DNA of 64,000 bases from assembly GCF_016888165.1 (NCBI RefSeq), contig NZ_JACSWC010000320.1, positions 1 through 64,000 of the forward strand, in the 5' to 3' direction. How positions within the stretch are numbered: position 1 is the stretch's first letter; each line of letters begins with the position of its first letter. Made by a program: the position numbers and the translations under genes. The DNA is from Halomicronema sp. CCY15110. GTDB taxonomy: Bacteria; Cyanobacteriota; Cyanobacteriia; Phormidesmidales; Phormidesmidaceae. Below the pieces are notes generated by a model that was not told the DNA's origin, searched no databases, and saw only the letters and a program-made list of their open reading frames with translations. Shown here piece after piece: positions 7,118 to 16,752 of this stretch.

Positions 7118-7918
7118 AAACGTTCTCCAAATCTCCTAGCTTAAGCAAATTCACACAAACACCAAAAAAAGCAAAAATCAGAGAACCAATCTTGGCCGTT
7201 TCAAGACAAAAACTTGTGAAGCCTTTGGCCACCAAACCAGATTGGTTACTTGAGTTTTCTGAATCTTGATTTGCACGGCAATCACATTGCTGAATTGCTA
7301 GCAAATGCCGTCAGTCAAATCTTTGATTCGCATCAACCTGGAGGCAAATTGTCAGAGCTAATTAATTCGCCATTTGCTGATGATATTGATTTGATTGTGC
7401 TCAACGTAAGGGAAATGTAAAGGCTTTTTTTGTAACAAAAACGACTAAAAAACAATTGACCATTCGACTTTCGCATCAATTCGATGCGGTTCACTCATTC
7501 TCCTTGAAGTTCCTACCGTGATTTGATGAGGTTTATGGGAAGTGAGTGGCAAGGCCTATGTCATGAAGGCCCTCAACGGCATCGGTTTGACAAGCTGGCA
7601 TTGCTCCCTATTTTGAAAGGGGAGAGGGTTCAAGACCAGCCGCTTGCGATCGGCGCTGCTGGCCTTGAACCCAGAAGAGTTGTGCCTACGATGTGGTCTA
7701 ACTCAGGTCGAAAGCCTTTGGCCGGGGCGAAAAATCGGTTGCGAGATGACTTTTTCGCGATGATGCTCGCTTTTCTCTTATGCAGAAAACGCATGCTATT
7801 GATGCATAGAGAGAATTTGCAACTGTTTTTTGTAGTTGCTAATACAGAAGCGATCGCGGCCCTCGTCGAGTCTATTTACCAGCTTCTTTGTGATGGTTTT
7901 GCTCTGCTAGATTTTGCC
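7118..7918. promoter_or_regulatory. Divergent control region between the globin/cytochrome operon and ccs1
   Basis: About 800 bases separate the divergent genes. A dyad CGCATC-AATTC-GATGCG lies at 7472-7488, close to a TTGACC hexamer at 7456-7461; these could be operator and -35 elements. The reading frame of ccs1 stays open upstream to 7523, but the extra 132 codons show no ResB similarity, so I treat the stretch as leader. No RNA gene is recognised. Confidence 0.35.
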
Positions 7919-9736
7919 ATGGAATCCAAACTTGTCCGATTTTTAGGATCGATTCGCCTGGCAGTGCCGCTGTTAGTTGCGATCGCGGTTATTTTGATCG
8001 GGGCGACTTTTTACGAATCTGAAGTCGGTTCGCCAACAGTGCAGCGAGAGATTTATAAAAGCGCCTGGTTTGGAGCTTTGATGTTCCTACTGGCGGTGAA
8101 TTTAGGGATTTCAACCCTCAGTCGATTTCCCTGGAAAGGCCCGCGAAAAATCGGTTTCGCTTTGACCCATTGGGGACTCATTGTCATCATTGCCGGGTCA
8201 GCGGCAGTCATTCATCTCAGTACTGAAGGGATGTTGCTGGTGCGGACTGATAGTGCCCCTGGCAGCCAGATTCGGATCGAAGGCGATTTGCTAGAGGTTG
8301 TCGCCCCTGACCAGACGCGGCAACAAACCGACATTTTTATCAAGCCCGACGGTGCCGTTTATCCCCGTCAGTTTGGGGGCTTGTCCTTGCTGGGCTACAG
8401 CGATAACGCCATCAAGACGGTGCAGTTTACCAATGATGGCGTGGTGGACAATCTGGCCGTCAAGGTACAACTGCACAGCGATCGCATGGGGCAAACTTTA
8501 GAGCGTTGGCTTGCTGTCGCGCCGGCTGCCTACAGTCAGATGGACATTGGCCCAGCCCATTTGGAGCTGTTTGCCGCGTCCGACGAAGCGGAGTTACAGC
8601 AGCTGTTGCGGGCTCCTAGCCCAGAGCAAAATCCCATGGGAACGTTGGCAATTCGTCAAATTGCTGGCCAAAGCCGCGATCGCACGATTGATGTAGAGCC
8701 AACGGTCGGGCAAACGCTAGCGTTGAGTCCTGACTTGGCTTTAACGGTGGTCAACGTCTGGCCAGATTTTCGCCTCGGCAGCGACGGTCAGCCCACCTCA
8801 GCGTCCGACCAATTTCGGAATCCGGCAGTGCAGCTGTTGGTGACCCAGGGTGACGAGCAAGAGCGCTGGTTCGTATTTGGCAAAGCTGGACTGCCACCGG
8901 TGCGATCGAATGATCAGATTGCATTAGCCCTGACCTATGAACCGCCAGCGGCGACCCCGACCGACTATTTTCGCCTGGTGGCCGCTCCCGATCATCAGAT
9001 TTTCTACGCTGCCGCCTCTTCTAAGGGCTTTAAGTCGGGTGAGTTGCCGCCCGGACAATCGATATCGCCAGGCTGGGCTGATTTTCAGATTTCTCTGGTG
9101 GAGCAGCTAGATCACGCCCAAGTGCAGCGCCAAATTGTGCCCGTGATGCCAGTGGCTGCCGGTACGATGGCCGCCGAAGGCGCTCCCGCACTGCATGTAG
9201 CGACCCCCGATGGTCAAGATTTTTGGCTGCCCTGGGGCGAACCCACCGCATTGGCTACCGCTAACGGCGAGTATTTTGCGGCGTTCACCCCCAAGCTGCT
9301 GGAGCTCCCCTTCTACGTGAAGCTCAATGAGTTCATTGTGGAGCGTAACGAAGGAAGTGAATCGGTGGCGATGTGGACCAGCGACATTACGCTGTTTGAC
9401 CCCCAAACGGACACCGCCGCGCCGCGTTCCGTGTGGATGAACCATCCCACCTGGTTTCGGGGTTGGAAGCTGGCCCAAGCCTCTTGGAATCCCGGCGATC
9501 TGCAACAGTCCACCCTGCAACTCAAGCGCGAACCCTGGTGGGTGACCGCTCTGACCTGGACTGGGTCGTTGCTAGTCGTGCTGGGAATTGTCGTCATGTT
9601 CTACGGGCCAAGCCTGGTGAAACGGTGGCGACAGTGGACGCGATCGCCCCAAACCGAACCGGAGCCACCGATGGATGAAGGCTCTGAAGAAAAAGCCGTG
9701 GGGACGATTCCGATCTTGGCGGTGTTTGGCAAATAG
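7919..9736 (+). CDS. ccs1: Ccs1/ResB-type cytochrome c biogenesis protein
   Basis: 605 residues from the ATG at 7919. The N-terminus has ResB helices (SIRLAVPLLVAIAVILIG, then WFGALMFLLAVNLGI and LTHWGLIVIIAGSAAVIH with a conserved His), then a large extracytoplasmic domain of about 450 residues and a last helix (about 550-575). With CcsA it forms the System II synthetase that exports heme and attaches it to apocytochrome c. It is long compared with typical cyanobacterial Ccs1 and resembles the N-terminal half of CcsBA/NrfI proteins of non-phototrophs. It heads the operon divergent from the multiheme genes, so a dedicated role in maturing them is likely (inference). Confidence 0.85.
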   Translation: MESKLVRFLGSIRLAVPLLVAIAVILIGATFYESEVGSPTVQREIYKSAWFGALMFLLAVNLGISTLSRFPWKGPRKIGFALTHWGLIVIIAGSAAVIHLSTEGMLLVRTDSAPGSQIRIEGDLLEVVAPDQTRQQTDIFIKPDGAVYPRQFGGLSLLGYSDNAIKTVQFTNDGVVDNLAVKVQLHSDRMGQTLERWLAVAPAAYSQMDIGPAHLELFAASDEAELQQLLRAPSPEQNPMGTLAIRQIAGQSRDRTIDVEPTVGQTLALSPDLALTVVNVWPDFRLGSDGQPTSASDQFRNPAVQLLVTQGDEQERWFVFGKAGLPPVRSNDQIALALTYEPPAATPTDYFRLVAAPDHQIFYAAASSKGFKSGELPPGQSISPGWADFQISLVEQLDHAQVQRQIVPVMPVAAGTMAAEGAPALHVATPDGQDFWLPWGEPTALATANGEYFAAFTPKLLELPFYVKLNEFIVERNEGSESVAMWTSDITLFDPQTDTAAPRSVWMNHPTWFRGWKLAQASWNPGDLQQSTLQLKREPWWVTALTWTGSLLVVLGIVVMFYGPSLVKRWRQWTRSPQTEPEPPMDEGSEEKAVGTIPILAVFGK

Positions 9737-9740
9737 AGCG

Positions 9741-9772
9741 TAGCTGGGTGATTGGGTAGCTGGGTGGGGCGC
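9741..9772. repeat. G-rich 16-bp tandem repeat, two copies
   Basis: TAGCTGGGTGATTGGG (9741-9756) is followed by TAGCTGGGTGGGGCGC (9757-9772), just after the ccs1 stop. The period and composition match the repeats at 424-455 and 20615-20660. The rest of the 184-bp gap to ccsA holds nothing recognisable apart from short TCTGAACTT and TTCTGCATT repeats around 9877-9913. Confidence 0.6.
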
Positions 9773-9920
9773 GATTAGACCATCGCAGGCAAATGAGGTT
9801 GACCGGTGCCGCTTCCCCACAGTTCCCACTCCGTCCTTTGATGCTCCGGCTGCCGCACTCTGAACAACACATGTAACTTCTGCATTCTGAACTTTTGCAT
9901 TCTGAACTTCTGAGAGCGCT

Positions 9921-11615
9921 ATGAAACTGACGACATTTCTAATTGGTCTGGTGTTGGGAGCCCTGCTGCTGGTGTGGCCCATCAGTCAGTGGCAGCCCGA
10001 CGGGCTAGACTCGCTGCGATCGCTGACCGTACAGCTGGATGGGCGCAAAAAGCCTCTGGATACTGTGGCGCAGGAAACCGTGGCCAAAATTCACGGCTCC
10101 ACCACTTACCAATCGGCTGAGGGCACCCGAGAAGATGCGCTCAGCACGTACCTGGCTATGTGGTTCAACACCCGTAACTGGAACGAAGAGCCGTTTGTGC
10201 TGGTCAGCTATCGACCGCTGAAGGAAGCCGCTGGGCTGGATATCGAGCGCAAGCAGTTCACCTTTCAGGAACTGATGGCCAATCGGGAATTAGCCGCGAT
10301 CGTCGGTGAGGCCCATCGCAAAGAACTGAACGAGGTCGATCTCAGTCGCAATGAGCGTGAGGCCCTGACGATCGAAGGGCGGCTGAATTTGCTGTATCAG
10401 TCGGTGGGCGATCGCCAGTTGCCCATTGTGCCGCATCCCGACGATCGCAAGGGTAAATGGGGCAGCCTCGACGAAACCACCAAGCTTTATTCACCAGAGC
10501 AGGCGGCCCCGCTCTTGGCAGCTTTTGCCATGATGCAGCAGACCTTATTGCAAGGCGGCGCGACCCACATTCCCATGGTGGCCTCTTTGGCCGAGCAGCT
10601 CAAGGCCGGCCTCCAGCAGCTGAGCCCGGATATTTATCCTACCGATGCGGTGATGGGCCGGGAAGTGTATTTCAACCACTTCCACCCCTTTGCCAAGGCG
10701 TGGCAACTGTACGCGATCGCCTTCACCGTATTGCTCGTCAGCCAGTGGATCAAACGCTGGAATATTTACTGGACCGCGATCGGGCTATTCACGACCGGGA
10801 TTGTCGTCCAGACCTACGGTTTCTTCCTGCGGATGCAGATTGCCGATCGCCCTCCCGTCACCAACATGTATGAGTCGGTGGTCTGGGTCGGGTTTGGCAT
10901 TATGGCGATCGCCCTACTGCTGGAAGTTTTTTCCCAAAAGCGCTTTTACCTGTTGGCAGCAGCCCCCCTCTCGGTGGTGTGTCTGGTATTGGCCGATAGT
11001 TTGCCCGCCGTGCTCGACCCCAGCATTGCCCCCCTGGTGCCGGTCCTTCGCGACAATTTCTGGCTCAGCATCCATGTCCCCACCATCACCCTCAGCTACG
11101 CCAGTTTCGCCCTGGCCCTCGGCGTCGGTCACGTGGCCCTGTTCAACTATTTGTTTACCCCCCAAGCCAAGCAGCGCATCAAAACTCTGTCGCAGTTGAA
11201 CTATCGAGTCTTGCAAGTGGGCGTGCTGTTGCTGACCGCAGGCATCATCCTCGGTGGCATCTGGGCGCACTTTTCCTGGGGCCGCTTCTGGGGGTGGGAT
11301 CCCAAAGAAACCTGGGCGCTCATTGCGTTGCTCTGCTACCTTGCACCGCTCCACGGTCGGTTGGTCGGCTGGATTGGCGACTTCGGCATTCACGTGGCCA
11401 GTATCGTGTCGTTTAATGCAGTGTTAATGGCTTGGTACGGCGTAAACTTCGTGTTGGGTACGGGGCTTCACAGCTACGGCTTTGGCACCGGCGGTTCGGA
11501 ACTACTGATTGCCAGCGTCGTTGGCTTGGATCTGCTGATGGTACTTGCGACTGCGGCCCGCCATTACGGTTGGTTTAAGCGCTCCGAGCCGCTGACCACC
11601 GTCGAAAATCTGTAA
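9921..11615 (+). CDS. ccsA: CcsA-type heme channel of System II cytochrome c maturation
   Basis: 564 residues. The C-terminal half (about 255-550) is a multi-helix CcsA/CcmC/CcmF-type domain with the tryptophan-rich heme motif WGRFWGWDPKETW and NMYESVVW. The N-terminal half carries a helix and an extracytoplasmic segment with DGRKKPLDTVA, seen in large CcsBA/NrfI-type proteins. Typical cyanobacterial CcsA proteins are only about 320-350 residues, so this is the long type. Together with the upstream ccs1 it would present reduced heme to apocytochromes. Wolinella uses separate CcsBA isoenzymes for atypical heme sites, so a link to the CX4CH site nearby is plausible. Confidence 0.88.
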   Translation: MKLTTFLIGLVLGALLLVWPISQWQPDGLDSLRSLTVQLDGRKKPLDTVAQETVAKIHGSTTYQSAEGTREDALSTYLAMWFNTRNWNEEPFVLVSYRPLKEAAGLDIERKQFTFQELMANRELAAIVGEAHRKELNEVDLSRNEREALTIEGRLNLLYQSVGDRQLPIVPHPDDRKGKWGSLDETTKLYSPEQAAPLLAAFAMMQQTLLQGGATHIPMVASLAEQLKAGLQQLSPDIYPTDAVMGREVYFNHFHPFAKAWQLYAIAFTVLLVSQWIKRWNIYWTAIGLFTTGIVVQTYGFFLRMQIADRPPVTNMYESVVWVGFGIMAIALLLEVFSQKRFYLLAAAPLSVVCLVLADSLPAVLDPSIAPLVPVLRDNFWLSIHVPTITLSYASFALALGVGHVALFNYLFTPQAKQRIKTLSQLNYRVLQVGVLLLTAGIILGGIWAHFSWGRFWGWDPKETWALIALLCYLAPLHGRLVGWIGDFGIHVASIVSFNAVLMAWYGVNFVLGTGLHSYGFGTGGSELLIASVVGLDLLMVLATAARHYGWFKRSEPLTTVENL

Positions 11616-11792
11616 ACTGACAGCGTTAGAGTTTCAAGGTCGGCAAAAGGGTTTCTGGGTTGGAATAGCGGGGCGCAACCGCATGTCATTGACCTGAAAA
11701 TTGTGGCCAGTGCGCCCCCACGGCTGATCCTGACCTGACACCCAAAACCTGGCTACACTGTCATATCAAACCTTTGAGAGGAGAAAATTTCG

Positions 11793-12248
11793 ATGAATCG
11801 ACGTGAGTTTGTAAATTGGATGGGCGTAGGAGCCCTAGCAACGTCGCTGCCAGTCGCCTTAGCCGCTTGCGGTGGTACGGCTGAAGCCCCGGTTGAGGAA
11901 ACGGCTGACGAGACCGCCACCACTGATGCAGCCCCGACCGAAGATGGGTTTGAGGCCATTGGCACGGTTGCCGAATTAGATGAAGCTGGGGCGTTGGCCA
12001 GCAGCAATTTCCAGGGCACTCAGGTGGTTGTCACCCGTTCTCCGGATAATCCTGACACCCTGATTGCCGTCGATTCCCTCTGTACGCACCAGGGTTGCAC
12101 GGTCGATTGGGACGGCAGTGCGTTCGCTTGTCCTTGTCACGCCTCAATGTTCAGTACTGATGGCACTGTGGCTTCCGGGCCCGCAAGTTCCCCGCTCCCC
12201 GTTTATGAAGCCAAAATCGAAGGCGACCAAGTGTTGGTCAGAGTTTAG
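11793..12248 (+). CDS. Rieske [2Fe-2S] lipoprotein, copy 1
   Basis: 151 residues. The N-terminus MNRREFVNWMGVGAL looks like a Tat signal leading to a lipobox (ALAAC, Cys26). The Rieske domain has CTH (97-99) and CPCH (113-116), which bind the cluster, plus Cys102 and Cys115 forming the disulfide seen in bc-type Rieske proteins. The Glu/Thr/Ala-rich linker (30-50) would let it reach away from the membrane. It is much smaller than PetC and is not in a petCA operon, so it is a stand-alone electron carrier. Start ATG follows GAGAGGAGAAAA. Confidence 0.88.
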   Translation: MNRREFVNWMGVGALATSLPVALAACGGTAEAPVEETADETATTDAAPTEDGFEAIGTVAELDEAGALASSNFQGTQVVVTRSPDNPDTLIAVDSLCTHQGCTVDWDGSAFACPCHASMFSTDGTVASGPASSPLPVYEAKIEGDQVLVRV

Positions 12249-12326
12249 GCATGCCCCCTAATAACTCTGGGGCTAGCGAGTCCCAGCGCTGCTAGGCCGC
12301 GATCGCCACCAATGATCATGTGTCTG

Positions 12327-12366
12327 AATCACCTGTTCTGCCTCGCCGTGGGTGGGACAGGTGATT
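12327..12366 (+). terminator. Hairpin between the two Rieske genes
   Basis: AATCACCTGT (12327-12336) pairs perfectly with ACAGGTGATT (12357-12366) and is followed by TTAT. It could end the first Rieske transcript or attenuate read-through into the second. The T tract is short. Confidence 0.45.
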
Positions 12367-12542
12367 TTATATCGGCGTCGCCGAATTCGAGGAAACACCC
12401 TTATCCGAGGAGAAGGTTTGGGATGAGGGGGTTTCATCTCATTGCTCAGTGACGCCGCATAGAAAAGCGGCAATGCTTACAGTTTGTGGTCTGTGATTTG
12501 TGTTTGGATCACTGAACTAATCATCAAAAAGGGAACTGAGCA

Positions 12543-12989
12543 GTGAATCGACGTGAGTTTGCAAATTGGCTGGGCGTGGGGGCGCTTGCGAGTTCGCTAC
12601 CGATCGCGATCGCGGCTTGTCAGGGAGATACAGCAGACGCGCCGACGGATGCACCCGCAGACAGCGAAGCCACCGTTCGGGCGGATGGCTTTGCGGTCAT
12701 TGGCACCGTTGCCGACCTCGATGCGGCTGGATTCCTGGCTAACGTGCGATTCCAAGGAGCTCGGGTGATAGTAATTCGCGATCCGGCCACAGCGGACGCG
12801 GTGATCGCGTTCAACGCGGTGTGTCCCCATGCGGCCTGCACCGTTGAGTGGGGGGAAGGTGAATTGGTCTGCCCTTGCCACGACTCGTTCTTCAACCTGG
12901 ATGGCACAGTCGCCTCAGGCCCATCTGCGGAACCGTTAGCGCAGTTTGAGAGCAAAATTGAAGGGGATCAAATCTTGGTCAAAGTGTAA
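12543..12989 (+). CDS. Rieske [2Fe-2S] lipoprotein, copy 2
   Basis: 148 residues, a tandem paralogue of the preceding gene; the first 30 nucleotides are almost identical, except that this copy starts with GTG. It has the same Tat-like start (NRREFANWLGVGAL), lipobox AIAAC (Cys26), cluster ligands CPH (94-96) and CPCH (110-113), and disulfide cysteines 99 and 112. The residues next to the cluster differ (CPHAAC, CPCHDS versus CTHQGC, CPCHAS), which in this family tunes redox potential. The two copies may thus work at different potentials (inference). Confidence 0.87.
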   Translation: MNRREFANWLGVGALASSLPIAIAACQGDTADAPTDAPADSEATVRADGFAVIGTVADLDAAGFLANVRFQGARVIVIRDPATADAVIAFNAVCPHAACTVEWGEGELVCPCHDSFFNLDGTVASGPSAEPLAQFESKIEGDQILVKV

Positions 12990-13036
12990 GTCAAGTGGGA
13001 ACTAGCTCCCAGCATGGTCAGCAACAGCGCCATCGA

Positions 13037-14512
13037 TCAGAACTGGCGGCTCCACTCTTTGGGCCAGCGCTCAATCACCACCTTAGTCTGGGTGAAGAAC
13101 TCGACGGCATGGTGACTTTGCCCATGGAGATCGCCAAAGAAGCTGTCTTTCCAACCGCTGAAGGGGAAAAAGGCCATGGGCGCGGCCACCCCGATATTGA
13201 TGCCGATGTTGCCCGCTTCGGCCTCGGAGCGAAACTTGCGCGCGGCGGCCCCGCTGCTGGTAAACAGGCAGGCCATGTTGCCCCAGGGACTCCGATTCAC
13301 CAGAGCGATCGCGTCCTCTACCGTCTCCACATGCATCAGCCCCAACACCGGGCCAAAGATTTCTGTGTGGGCAATTGCGCCATCGGGCGGCACATCTTGC
13401 AGAATGGTAGGTTTGACAAAATGACCTTGCTCTAACCCGGCAATTTGTGGCTGGCGACCATCCACCAGGACTTTTGCGCCCTCATCGGCACCTTGTTGAA
13501 TCAGGGCCTCAATGCGATCGCGGCTCTGGGCGGTGATCACTGGCCCCATTTGCACCGCTGCATCCAAGCCATTGCCGGTGATGCGATGCGCGGCAGTTTC
13601 CGCGATCGCCGCCGTAAACGGTTCCCGTGCTGCGCCCACCGTGACTGCCAGCGAGGCCGCCAGACAGCGCTGCCCCGCACAGCCAAAAGCGCTGTCGGCG
13701 GCAATGCGAGTGGTCATGTCCATATCAGCATCGGGCAGCACAATGATCGGATTCTTCGCGCCACCCTGGCACTGCACCCGTTTGCCGTGGGCCGCCGCCT
13801 GGCTGTAGATGTAGCGGGCGACCGGCGAAGAGCCCACAAAGCTGATAGCGCGAATCTCGGGATGTTGCAAAATCGCATCCACCGTTTCCTTCGCCCCGTT
13901 AACCAGGTTCACTACTCCCGGTGGAAAACCCGCTTGGTCAATCAGTTCAAAGATTTTCTGCATCGTCAGGGGCACTTTTTCGGACGGCTTGACGAGGTAG
14001 GTATTGCCGCAGGCGATCGCATAGGGCAAAAACCAAAACGGAATCATCGCCGGAAAGTTGAAGGGGGCGATCGCCGCCGCGACTCCCAGCGGCTGGCGAA
14101 TCATAAACTCATCAATGCCGCGAGCAATATCTTCGGAAAACGTACCCTGCATGGCGGTGGGAATGCCGCAGGCCACCTCGACGTTCTCGATCGCCCGTTG
14201 CAATTCCCCTCGCGATTCCTTCAGAGTTTTGCCACATTCTTGGGTAATCAGTCGGGCGATTTCGTCGGCGTGCGATTCCAGCAGGCTCTTGAGCTTAAAC
14301 AAAGGCTGCACCCGTTCCACAGCAGGCACTCGCCGCCAAGTGGTAAAGGCTTGAGCAGCGGCGGCAGTCGCGTGATCAACCTCCGTGCCTGGGGAGAGCG
14401 GCACCTCGGCCAGCACGTCAGCTGTCGCCGGGTTGTACACGGCAAGGCGATCGCTCGCTTCAGAAAGTCGCCATTCACCGTTGATGTAGTTTTTGAGGAT
14501 AGCGTCAGACAT
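13037..14512 (-). CDS. mmsA: Methylmalonate-semialdehyde dehydrogenase (CoA-acylating) family
   Basis: 491 residues from the ATG at 14512 (a GTG at 14530 would add six). An aldehyde dehydrogenase with the MmsA pattern: [31 protein letters not shown] and the catalytic Cys in GCAGQRCLA. MmsA oxidises (methyl)malonate semialdehyde to acyl-CoA in valine, inositol or pyrimidine breakdown. No other gene of those pathways is adjacent, so the substrate here is unproven. It is convergent with the second Rieske gene. Confidence 0.85.
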   Translation of the reverse strand: MSDAILKNYINGEWRLSEASDRLAVYNPATADVLAEVPLSPGTEVDHATAAAAQAFTTWRRVPAVERVQPLFKLKSLLESHADEIARLITQECGKTLKESRGELQRAIENVEVACGIPTAMQGTFSEDIARGIDEFMIRQPLGVAAAIAPFNFPAMIPFWFLPYAIACGNTYLVKPSEKVPLTMQKIFELIDQAGFPPGVVNLVNGAKETVDAILQHPEIRAISFVGSSPVARYIYSQAAAHGKRVQCQGGAKNPIIVLPDADMDMTTRIAADSAFGCAGQRCLAASLAVTVGAAREPFTAAIAETAAHRITGNGLDAAVQMGPVITAQSRDRIEALIQQGADEGAKVLVDGRQPQIAGLEQGHFVKPTILQDVPPDGAIAHTEIFGPVLGLMHVETVEDAIALVNRSPWGNMACLFTSSGAAARKFRSEAEAGNIGINIGVAAPMAFFPFSGWKDSFFGDLHGQSHHAVEFFTQTKVVIERWPKEWSRQF

Positions 14513-14769
14513 CTTGGTATTTGTGAGCACCCTGCTCGCGTGAACAATGAATTGTCAAAAGTGGTTGCAGCCCGATCAGGTATCACTTTGTTGGGGACAC
14601 CTCGCATCACCCTTAGGAATTTCGCTGCCGGACTTAGCTCGGTGATTGTCGTGGGACGCAAACCAAGGCGTGATGCCAGCGGAAAATTGAGACTCTAACA
14701 AACGAACCCTGGAAGCATTGCGCTTCACAGGGTCTGTTGCGAATAATGGCGTGATTGCGGCTACGGCCC

Positions 14770-15012
14770 TTAGCCCGCCGGGGGCGTCAGCCAACCCGCG
14801 CTTAACACCACCGTCAGTCCCATAAACAATGCGGTCAATGTCCAGGTGACTCGATTTAAGGTCGTCTCAGCACTTTTGGTACTGGTAAATAATTGTGCCT
14901 GCCCGCCCAAAGCGCCCAAACCGTCACCCTTGGGGCTATGCAGCAACACTAACACCGACAAACCGATTGCCGATACCGTCCAGACTATTTGAATGATCGA
15001 AACTATAGCCAT
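14770..15012 (-). CDS. secG: SecG, preprotein translocase subunit
   Basis: 80 residues with two membrane helices (about 3-22 and 55-75) and the SecG loop between them: LLHSPKGDGLGALGGQAQLF. It is part of the SecYEG channel in the plasma and thylakoid membranes. It lies downstream of gpmI on the same strand with a 117-bp gap, a common cyanobacterial order. A weak hairpin (CCCTGGAAGC/GCTTCACAGGG, about 14708-14733) follows and may end the transcript. Confidence 0.93.
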   Translation of the reverse strand: MAIVSIIQIVWTVSAIGLSVLVLLHSPKGDGLGALGGQAQLFTSTKSAETTLNRVTWTLTALFMGLTVVLSAGWLTPPAG

Positions 15013-15129
15013 AGATTAATTGCGCCAAACATCACACTTAGGAAATGACCGTTCTGCCGAGCGGCACTTTCTCTAAACATACTAACTTGCGGCGTGTGTT
15101 TGCCCAAGCGGTGGGGCCAACAACGTCTT

Positions 15130-16731
15130 TTACAGCCCTACATGCACGGGCGTGCGGTTCGCCTTGATATCCACTGCAGAATTCAGCAGCATCGATCGCC
15201 CTGTCATCTCCTGAGGTTGGTCAATATTCAGGATATCCAGAATCGTCGGCGCAATGTCAGACAAACGACCATCCGTACGCAGCTCTACCTCTGTGCCGTG
15301 GCCAGGAATTGTGAGCTTTTCCCCTTCGACCAGGATGAAGGGCACCGGGTTAGTGGTGTGGGCCGTCCAGGGTTTGTGGTTTTCATCCCACATGTACTCG
15401 GCATTGCCGTGATCAGCGGTAATGATCGCCGTTCCACCGGCCTGACTAATGCCTTCTAGCAGCCGCCCCAGTTCCGTATCCACGGTTTGCAGCGCCGTCA
15501 CCGTGGCGTTTAAGTTACCCGTGTGGCCGACCATGTCCGGATTGGCATAATTGATCACAATCAGCGAATAAATGCCTTTCTGAATAGCGGTGAGCGCGGT
15601 ATTGGTTACGAGAGACGCCGACATGGGCGGAGCTTTGTCGTAGGTCGCCACTTGGGGACTCGGAATCAACTCCCGGTCTTCGCCCGCTAACGGCTCTTCT
15701 AACCCGCCATTAAAGAAGTAGGTAACGTGAGCATATTTTTCCGTCTCTGCGGTGCGGAATTGCTTTAACCCTTCATCGGCAATGACTTCTCCCAAAATAC
15801 GGTTGAGGTTTTGGGGCGAAAAGGCCGCCTGCGCTGCCGTCAACTGCGAGTCGTATTGCGTCATGGTGACAAAGCTGAGGGGCTCAATCAGCGATCGCTC
15901 AAACCCATCAAACTCATGGTCCAAAAAGGCGTGGGTCAACTGTCGCGCCCGGTCTGGACGGAAGTTGAAAAACAATACACCATCACCGGCTTCAATCGCC
16001 CCCGGCGCAATGCGGACGGGATCCATAAACTCATCCGTAATTTCCGCCGCGTAAGCGTCCTGCATCACTTCGACGGCGGCGCGACCGTCGCCATCGCCAT
16101 CAGTCACCATCACGTCATAGGCTTTTTTGATGCGATCCCAGCGGTGATCACGATCCATCGCATAGTAGCGACCACTCAGGGTCACAATACGACCAATCCC
16201 GTGCTGCTCGGTAAAGTCTTGAATGGCCTGCACTGAGCGGTAGCCATCAGTCGGCTTGGTATCCCGACCGTCGGTAATGACATGAATACAGACCTCAGAA
16301 ATGTCCTGAGCCTTAGCCATCTCTAGCAGGCCCAGCAGGTGATTGAGGTGAGAATGCACACCACCATCAGAACACAGCCCCACGAGATGCAGCTTGCTGT
16401 TGCGATAGCGCACCGTTTGGCACAGCTCTAAAATGGTCTCGTTTTCTTGAATGCTGCCATCTTCAATGGCATCGGAGATTCTGACCAGCTCTTGGGGAAC
16501 GACCCGACCGGCCCCGATATTGAGGTGACCCACTTCCGAATTCCCCATTTGCCCTTCGGGCAGACCAACATCTTTGCCCGATGTCCGAATCAGGGTATGG
16601 GGATAGGCGTGCCAGAGACTGTCCATCACCGGAGTTTCGGCAACACTCACAGCGTTGCCGTCAGCCTCTTCTCGATATCCCCACCCGTCTAGGATAATGA
16701 GCACCATCGGTGGAATAGGCGCTTGAGTCAT
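15130..16731 (-). CDS. gpmI: 2,3-bisphosphoglycerate-independent phosphoglycerate mutase
   Basis: 533 residues from the ATG at 16731 (AGGA lies upstream; a TTG at 16752 is a weaker start). It interconverts 3- and 2-phosphoglycerate using two Mn2+ ions. The family motifs are DGWGYRE near the N-terminus, the nucleophilic Ser in MGNSEVGHLNIGAGR, DGRDTKPTDG, and metal ligands in NYANPDMVGHTG and TADHGNAEYM. The length matches the family. A housekeeping enzyme of glycolysis and carbon fixation output. Confidence 0.95.
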   Translation of the reverse strand: MTQAPIPPMVLIILDGWGYREEADGNAVSVAETPVMDSLWHAYPHTLIRTSGKDVGLPEGQMGNSEVGHLNIGAGRVVPQELVRISDAIEDGSIQENETILELCQTVRYRNSKLHLVGLCSDGGVHSHLNHLLGLLEMAKAQDISEVCIHVITDGRDTKPTDGYRSVQAIQDFTEQHGIGRIVTLSGRYYAMDRDHRWDRIKKAYDVMVTDGDGDGRAAVEVMQDAYAAEITDEFMDPVRIAPGAIEAGDGVLFFNFRPDRARQLTHAFLDHEFDGFERSLIEPLSFVTMTQYDSQLTAAQAAFSPQNLNRILGEVIADEGLKQFRTAETEKYAHVTYFFNGGLEEPLAGEDRELIPSPQVATYDKAPPMSASLVTNTALTAIQKGIYSLIVINYANPDMVGHTGNLNATVTALQTVDTELGRLLEGISQAGGTAIITADHGNAEYMWDENHKPWTAHTTNPVPFILVEGEKLTIPGHGTEVELRTDGRLSDIAPTILDILNIDQPQEMTGRSMLLNSAVDIKANRTPVHVGL

Positions 16732-16752
16732 TGGCTTATAGGGTTCCTGCAA

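Noticed and set aside
7107-7304. 65-codon minus-strand ORF upstream of the tandem globin
   Set aside because: It overlaps the globin start in another frame and lies in the promoter region; no family resemblance.
7523-7918. 132-codon upstream extension of the ccs1 frame
   Set aside because: No similarity to ResB or any family, and ATG at 7919 gives the canonical N-terminal helix. The frame is probably open by chance.
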